In this document: in pieces, positions 58,355 to 64,000 of the stretch
How the letters are laid out: each line of letters opens with the position of its first letter
Numbering within the stretch: the stretch's first letter is position 1
Assembly: GCA_963971535.1 (NCBI GenBank)
Contig: OZ020587.1
Span: 163,907,140 to 163,971,139 of the forward strand
Length of the DNA: 64,000 nt
Origin: Notolepis coatsorum
Taxonomy: Eukaryota > Chordata > Actinopteri > Aulopiformes > Paralepididae
Reading direction: 5' to 3'
The notes under the pieces: model-generated
The model's database searches: none
What the model saw: only the letters and a program-made list of their open reading frames with translations
Told to the model about the DNA's origin: nothing
Made by a program: the position numbers and the translations under genes

Positions 58355-58533
58355 CATCATATGTATATATTTACTGTTAGGATCTCTGGGTAACAGTACT
58401 GTATATTTGCATATTGTATATGTGACAAATGTAACAGTACTATTATAGTACTGTTACATTTGTCACATATACGATATGCAAATATACAGTACTGTTACCC
58501 AGAGATCCTAACAGTAAATATATACATATGATG
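58355..58533. repeat. Near-perfect hairpin, about 85-bp arms
   Basis: CATCATATGTATATATTTAC TGTTAGGATCTCTGGGTAAC and onward is mirrored by its reverse complement with almost no loop (centre ACTATTATAGT at about 58445). Confidence 0.92.
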
Positions 58534-58589
58534 AGGAGGCGACTGTACATTAGGAGACTATGTTAGGACTGTACTTAAAAGGAGAATTT

Positions 58590-59048
58590 ATTTTGCTTTA
58601 ATCCCTGGAATCACTGGCCTTAGACTATCTACTAACGTATTCTCTATCTCTCTCTCTAGGTTCATGGCCACTAATGGCTTCAGAAGGACAGTATGCTGGA
58701 TGAGGAAGGTCTTGGCCATGCTGTGATGACTCCTAGAGGACAAGAACGGAGGTGCAGGACCTGGCTGTCAAATGGTTTGTAATGCTACAGTATATTGTAT
58801 GTAGATGTGCATGACATGGACTAAATTAGAGGTCCTAGATATGCTAAATAATATTGAGAATCACTGGCCTTAGACTATCTACTAACGTATTCTCGCTCTC
58901 TCTCTAGGTTCATGACCACTAATGACTTCAGAGCTTCAGAAGGACAATATGCTGGATGAGGAAGGTCTTGGCCATGCTGCGATGACTCCTAGAGGACAAG
59001 AACGGAGGTGCAGGACGTGGCTGTCAAATGGTTTGTAATGCTACAGTA
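58590..59048. repeat. Tandem duplication of an exon-like cassette, about 250 bp each
   Basis: Copies begin CACTGGCCTTAGACTATCTA at about 58613 and 58862. Each has a CTCTCTCTAG/GTTCATG acceptor-like border, a 115-bp body (GGATGAGGAAGGTCTTGGCC, GAGGACAAGAACGGAGGTGC) and CAAATG/GTTTGTAATG. The copies differ by substitutions and a short insertion that do not preserve a frame. Confidence 0.85.
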
Positions 59049-59049
59049 T

Positions 59050-59489
59050 AAATTATTGTATTACCCATCACACTCACCATCAATGACTCCACCATCACCC
59101 CCTCCCCCCTAGTCCGCAACCTCTGTGTCATCCTCGACCCCACCCTCTCATTTGACCCCCATGTCCGCTCCATTGTCAAAACTTCATATTTTTACCTCCG
59201 CAACATTGCCAAAATCCGTCACTGCCTCTACCCCCTGCTGCTGAATCCCTCATACACGCCTTCATCTCATCCCTCCTGGACTACTGTAACTCCCTCCTCA
59301 CTGGCATCACCTCCCGCTCCCTCCATAAACTGCAGATGGTCCAAAACTCAGCCGCCCGCCTCCTCACTAACACCCGGTCCCGCGAACACATCACTCCTGT
59401 CCTCCACTCCCTCCACTGGCTCCCGATCAAGGAACGCATTAACTTCAAAACACTACTCCTCACCTTCAAAGCCCTCCATAGCCTGGCCT
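59050..59489 (+). mobile_element. CR1/L2-type LINE RT fragment
   Basis: Reads LLDYCNSLLTGITSRSLHKL-like sequence, then MVQNSAARLLTNTRSREHIT, PVLHSLHWLPIKERINFKTL and LLTFKALHSLA, the RT C-terminal region. Cut off on the right by another repeat. Confidence 0.78.
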
Positions 59490-59870
59490 CACCCTGGTCT
59501 CAAACTTTTTACACCAAGTACCACCTGAGAACGTAGCTGGCTCTCCAAGTACCACCATATGACCGACGTTAAAATACAGTATTCAGCTATGCACAGTTCA
59601 CGCAGGAGGCAAATGTATTCCTAATACCATTATTTTGTTACAAAGACTTAATTTCCTGCATTCTGGTGCAGGAATGTTTGAATTTTTACCATTTAAATTC
59701 CAGTGTTTGTGATGGGCATCACAAAGTATTGTATATAAAAAAAAAAAAAAAAAAAACACATATTCAATACATTTTGAATTGTAACCCTTTAAATGCCAGT
59801 TTAAATTATTTAACAAATTATTGTTAAAAATTATTATTATTGTTGTTGTGGTATGGAAGCAAATGAGTGA
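59490..59870. mobile_element. Dispersed repeat, copy 1
   Basis: CTCAAACTTTTTACACCAAG, TACCACCATATGACCGACG, TTCCTGCATTCTGGTGCAGG. The same order is present at 62847-63420; probably a non-autonomous DNA element. Ends not defined. Confidence 0.65.
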
Positions 59871-59884
59871 CAGAAGTATTTGAA

Positions 59885-60115
59885 TTTTATCAGACCGAAT
59901 TTATAGCATTGAAAATAATTACTTTGAAAACGCGTATCTGAATTGAATTTATAGCATTGAAAATAATTACTTTGAAAACATGTATCTGAATTTTTTCAGA
60001 CACCGAATTTATAGCATTGAAAATAATTACTTTGAAAACATGTATCTGTTTTTTTTCAGACACCGAATTTATAGCATTGAAAAGAATTACTTTGAAAATC
60101 ATGTATCTGAATTTT
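59885..60115. repeat. About 60-bp tandem repeat, four units
   Basis: Unit GAATTTATAGCATTGAAAAT then AATTACTTTGAAAACATGTA TCTGAATTTTTTCAGACACC. Confidence 0.9.
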
Positions 60116-60129
60116 TTTGCTCCAAATTT

Positions 60130-60335
60130 ACCTTATGGGAAATAAAAATTCAGTGTTTAAAATTCAATGTAAAAAATTCGAATGCATAATAAAATTCAAT
60201 GTAAAAAAATTCGATGCATAATTGCGGTGTATAAAATTCAATGTAAAAAATTTGATGCATAATTGCGGTGTATAAAATTCTATATAAAAAATTCGATGCA
60301 TAATTGCGGTGTATAAAATTCGATGTAAAAAACCA
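60130..60335. repeat. About 44-bp AT-rich tandem repeat
   Basis: Unit ATAAAATTCAATGTAAAAAA then TTCGATGCATAATTGCGGTG, about four copies, directly before the MITE. Confidence 0.9.
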
Positions 60336-60346
60336 TCATCCGGGCT

Positions 60347-60764
60347 GCGTGAATCCTTTCAGCAACTGGCTTGTCCTTCCGCGTTCCCGTTTGGCGCTCT
60401 GATTGGCCAGGTCATGTGACATGAGCGCCAATCGTGGGACGGCACGTTTTTGCCGTCCCACGCTCTCTGATTGGCCACTGACGCGTTTGCCCAATCCGTG
60501 ACGAGCTGTGTCTTTGCCCATTTCCACGTCAAACAGCCTGCAAACTACCTGGCATTCTATCGCCATGCTCTAAGACAAACTCTAACCTTAACCAACTTCG
60601 AAAGAGTGCCTAAGCTTAACCGTCGAAAGAACTTGCCGTCACGCACTAAGACAAACTCTAACCTTAACCAACTTCGAAGAGTGCCTAAGCTTAACCAGTG
60701 TAAAAACAGGCGTCGGCCAATCAGAGAGCGTCTCCGAGAAATGCGGCTTGGTTTGGTATTCACG
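60347..60764. mobile_element. Mutator-like MITE, 418 bp, copy 2
   Basis: Ends GCGTGAATCC / GGTATTCACG with target duplication CATCCGGGCT (60337-60346 and 60765-60774). Shares GCTCTGATTGGCCAGGTCAT and CAAACTCTAACCTTAACCAA with copy 1; an internal part (CTAAGACAAACTCTAACCTT) is duplicated in tandem. Confidence 0.8.
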
Positions 60765-61210
60765 CATCCGGGCTACCCAGACAGGAGAAGCAATCGAGCC
60801 TGGATGCAATCGAACTGACTTCTGGCCTATCACTGCACGGCTTTGTCAGTCATGTGATCACACCAACCCGGGAGAAAGATGGCGGTATATACATACGGTG
60901 GGGAGAGAAATATACATACGGTGGGGAGAGAATATATACATACGGTGGGGAGGAGACTGTACATTAGGAGGGGGTGGGAGAGAAATATACATACGGTGGG
61001 GAGAGAATATATACATACGGTGGGGAGGAGACTACATTAGGAGGGGGTGGGTGGGAGAGAAATATACATATAATAGACAGTCTCCTCCCCACCATATGTA
61101 TATATTCTCTCCCCACCATATGTATATTTCTCTCCCACCCCCTCCTAATGTACAGTCTTCTCCCCACCGTATATGTATATATTCTCTCCCACCCCCTCCC
61201 AATAGTTACA
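60765..61210. repeat. Inverted tandem repeat of GGTGGGGAGAG motifs
   Basis: TATACATACGGTGGGGAGAG units (60890-61060) are followed by their reverse complement CTCTCCCCACCATATGTATA (61080-61195). Similar sequence occurs at 55195-55290, suggesting LINE 3' UTR origin. Confidence 0.8.
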
Positions 61211-61711
61211 TAAGCATTGTTGTAACTAGTGTTAACAAATACTTTATTATAGTTCAATTGTGTTAAACTTGGGACACAGCCATGGCTCTATATTTTATTT
61301 CGTTTTGTATGTGAGGTATTTTAGCTTGCAGTTGTTGTGTTGCATTGTGGGTCTTCAGCACAAAGTAATCCCTTGCTGAGGGTAAGATGGTTTTCTGTCT
61401 GCTCAGACTCAGAATACTTAATTAACATGATCTGTGCTTCATAAAAAAACAGATATTATTTATCTGGTTTTGGTTATTTTGCACAGTAAATACTTATTCA
61501 GGCCTACCTGCAATTCAGAATTTAATCCAGCAGGGCGGCAGTGATGTTCATTCTGCCTTTTGTTATATATAAAAAATGGGGCTTTGAAAGACTGACATAT
61601 TTGAACTTCTAGCTCCTGCTACTCTAAACATATATATATATATATATAATATACACAGTCTTGATAAATTGCATACAAGGTTTTTTGAATATTTTGATCG
61701 TCTTCTTTTTA
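61211..61711. other. AT-rich, no feature recognised
   Basis: No ORF, repeat or RNA gene seen apart from a short (TA)n near 61630. Confidence 0.5.
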
Positions 61712-62840
61712 GAATTCGCTGGCAATCATCGCCGCTATCAAGGTGAGTTAACTAACACATTCTCAAATCATGTTTTGTTTTTACCACCAGACATGCGCTA
61801 GGTATATGGAGCTAGGTACACTTGCTACTGTAGGTTATATGGTGCTCATTGATAACTACTTTGATGGTGCTTATCTTTTCCTTATTTTGTTAATTATGTT
61901 GCTCTTTCTCTAGGAATGCCAATGTATAACTCCAGCCCCTATTACCACACTGCCATTGATTCAGCTCAGTAAGTATTATCTTTCAATTCAATATTGTCTG
62001 TCTCTCTCACCCCACTTCAAACTTCACACCTTTATCTGTGTTTTCATCTCTGTCTTTCTGTCTCTCTCACCTCGACCCCCTCCACTTCACACAACACCTA
62101 CATTGCCAAAGCCTTTGTCATTTGATGACACAGCAGTGCTATGTCTGTCTCTCCCTCTATCTCCGTCTCCCTCTCTCACTGGCATAACATTTTTATTGTC
62201 GTATTCAATATTTCAGAGATTCTTCGCCAGAGGAACTTGAAGCCATTCCTGAATTACCACCAGAGACCAGCAGTTGCACGCAGGCAGAGACTGCCTGTAG
62301 CGTGAGTTGAATTTTATACACAAGTTCACTGGTGTTTATTCTTATATAAAACGTCTCTAAAGACGTATGTTTACCTTTGCATTGATTGGCGGATTTTTGA
62401 CTGAAGACATTGGATCTTTCCTGCGCTCCCATCCAAGTCCCAGGTTGTAATGACGTAATCATGACACTTAGTTGATTTTGAGTAGACAATTACTCGTTGC
62501 ATCTGGGCTCATAGTCATAGCCATATAGGAATGACCGCTACACCGTCGCGCCAATAGCGGCCGAGGGAGGGAGAGTTAAGCGATTTCTTTGTCATTCAGA
62601 CAGATTCTCCTATCTGCACCTATCTGACACGTATAGCCACTGATGGTGGAGAAGTGCTGTCCAATTAGCCATTTTGGGGAAATTCAGGCATAAAATAATA
62701 TTCTGTTGTGTGTCACTGTCAAACAATCCAATATTTCAGAGATTCTTCGCCAGTTGCGGGAAGTATGTCACCACCTGAAGATGCAGACCACCACCTGAAG
62801 CCCATGTAGAATTGTGAGTTGAATTTTATACATGATAGAT
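61712..62840 (+). other. Series of exon-like segments (possible small gene)
   Basis: Four segments have splice-like borders: 61713-61742 (TTTTTAG / GTGAGT), 61915-61969 (CTCTAG / GTAAGT), 62218-62303 (ATTTCAG / GTGAGT) and 62742-62805 (ATTTCAG, reaching a TAG). Joined in that order the phases match and the frame is open to the stop; the readings include ECQCITPAPITTLPLIQL, KPFLNYHQRPAVARRQRL and MSPPEDADHHLKPM. The third and fourth segments share 26 bp at their start and GTGAGTTGAATTTTATACA after their end, so one is a partial duplicate of the other. No family recognised and no start codon found; may be chance. Confidence 0.3.
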
Positions 62841-62844
62841 CAGT

Positions 62845-63157
62845 GGTTCTCAAACATTTTACACCAAGTACCACCTGAGAATGTAGCTGGCTCTCCAAGT
62901 ACCACCATATGACCGGTGTTAAAATACAGTCTATTCAGCTATGCACAGTTCACGCAGGAGGCAAATGTATTCCTAATACCATTATTTATTGTTAACTTTT
63001 GTCAGACACAGCCACAATGTACAAAGGGATAGCACTAGAACTAGCAAACGCTTCCACACAACTCATACAATGCAAGGGCATTGAGAACATAATAACTAAC
63101 ATTCTCACATAGCAAGTGAGAAAATTAAGAACAACTGTATTTCAGCAAATGTACTTA

Positions 63158-63223
<66 letters not shown>

Positions 63224-63238
63224 GCAAGCAATTGTCCA

Positions 63239-63292
<54 letters not shown>

Positions 63293-63480
63293 GCACACAC
63301 ACACACACACAATTATTTTGTTACAAAAACTTAATTTCCTGCATTCTGGTGCAGGACTTTTTGAAATGTTACCCTTTAAATGCCAGTTTGTGTGATGGCA
63401 TCACAAATTATTGTTAAAATAAACACACAAAGTAAAATATGTTCAATAGGATAGGAGCCCCGCATTTAGTGATCTAGGAG
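62845..63480. mobile_element. Dispersed repeat, copy 2, expanded by microsatellites
   Basis: CTCAAACATTTTACACCAAG, GACCGGTGTTAAAATACAG and TTCCTGCATTCTGGTGCAGG in the same order as 59490-59870, with about 310 extra bases including CT and CA repeats in the middle. Confidence 0.65.
63163..63311. repeat. (CT)n and (CA)n microsatellites
   Basis: (CT)n at 63163-63219 and 63243-63273, then (CA)n at 63274-63311. Confidence 0.97.
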
Positions 63481-64000
63481 GCAAGTATTTTGTAATAAGA
63501 TCAGATAGATAGAGCAATCACAAAATAAAGAAATGAGGCTCATCGTGCTCGCAAGCCACTGTCTAAAGTCTAATTGTGTTCTCAGAGGGATGACACTGGT
63601 GATCTACACCTCTACCAGAGGCCAGCAGCCAGAGGGGGACCCTGCTGACCACAAGGCCATCTGAATCATCCTATGCTGAATTGACATGGATGGCATCTCC
63701 CTTAAGCTGATGTGAGTATAACTTCCATGTACAAACACAAACACACCCACTCTATCTATATCTCTCTTCTAGGACATGTCATCATCATCAAACCTTTATT
63801 TAATTATTGGGAGAACAGTAGGGTTGTAAAAAAAAGTGTAAACATCTTCAAATCATTATTAACACATCCACGCTGTAAAGGGTTATTGCCCGCCATGCTT
63901 TGACCGCCAGATCTCGCGAGTAGGGTTGAGCTGCAGACTCGGAGCCTCGGTCCAGATTGGAACTTCCGCCCTGCCACAGGACTATTACTCCTGTGACAGG
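63481..64000. other. Window end, no gene identified
   Basis: One more exon-like segment (TGTTCTCAG/AGGGATGACACTGG...GCTGATGTGAGTAT, 63590-63713) is possible; the frame is short. The sequence ends in unique-looking DNA. Confidence 0.35.

Overview
The window reads as a ray-finned (teleost) fish chromosome. It has spliced vertebrate-type exons with GT-AG borders, tRNA-derived SINEs with A/B boxes, hAT, piggyBac-like, Tc1-like and Mutator-like elements, CR1/L2-type LINE 3' ends, a BEL/Pao retrotransposon, and many micro- and minisatellites. I cannot name the species. Calls are based on reading the sequence and knowledge of the families; no database search was run.

Layout. (1) 1-13.4 kb: a 2.3 kb (AGAC)n block, then five consecutive coding exons of an ABCB11-type bile salt export pump on the + strand (end of TMD1 through the Q-loop region of NBD1). 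The introns are swollen. One carries about 41 copies of a 41/44-bp minisatellite made from the exon end plus its 5' splice site. Another carries roughly 180 copies of a 17/19-bp minisatellite that looks like the next exon's 3' splice site. The Walker A motif reads GPSGSGKGP instead of ending in K-S/T. The following exons (ABC signature, Walker B) are not seen in the remaining 50 kb. (2) 13.4-22 kb: SINE, a TTAA-flanked DNA element, a 3.1 kb higher-order satellite (83 bp, 330 bp, 990 bp levels), a 343-bp tandem repeat with long inverted arms, and an (AT)n hairpin. (3) 22.7-37.5 kb, minus strand: a five-exon SAM-domain gene of a multicopy fish family, broken by a hAT element, and a C2H2 plus CACTA-like (tnp2-type) transposase, split exactly by a 5.9 kb non-autonomous LTR element with TAGG target duplication. 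They may be the two genes of one DNA transposon. (4) 38-45.5 kb: palindrome, LINE fragments nested in each other, and a 1.6 kb minisatellite fused to a LINE reverse-transcriptase fragment. (5) 45.8-53.9 kb: a complete-looking, young BEL/Pao element on the minus strand (LTRs about 1.43 kb, ACTAG target duplication, tRNA-Tyr primer site) whose long ORF lacks the integrase in frame. (6) 54-64 kb: hAT element with 8-bp TSD, a run of palindromes, duplicated exon-like cassettes, LINE and MITE remnants, and microsatellites.

The only clear host gene is the ABCB11-like one. Most of the rest is layered mobile DNA, and the order of insertion can be read from target-site duplications in many places.
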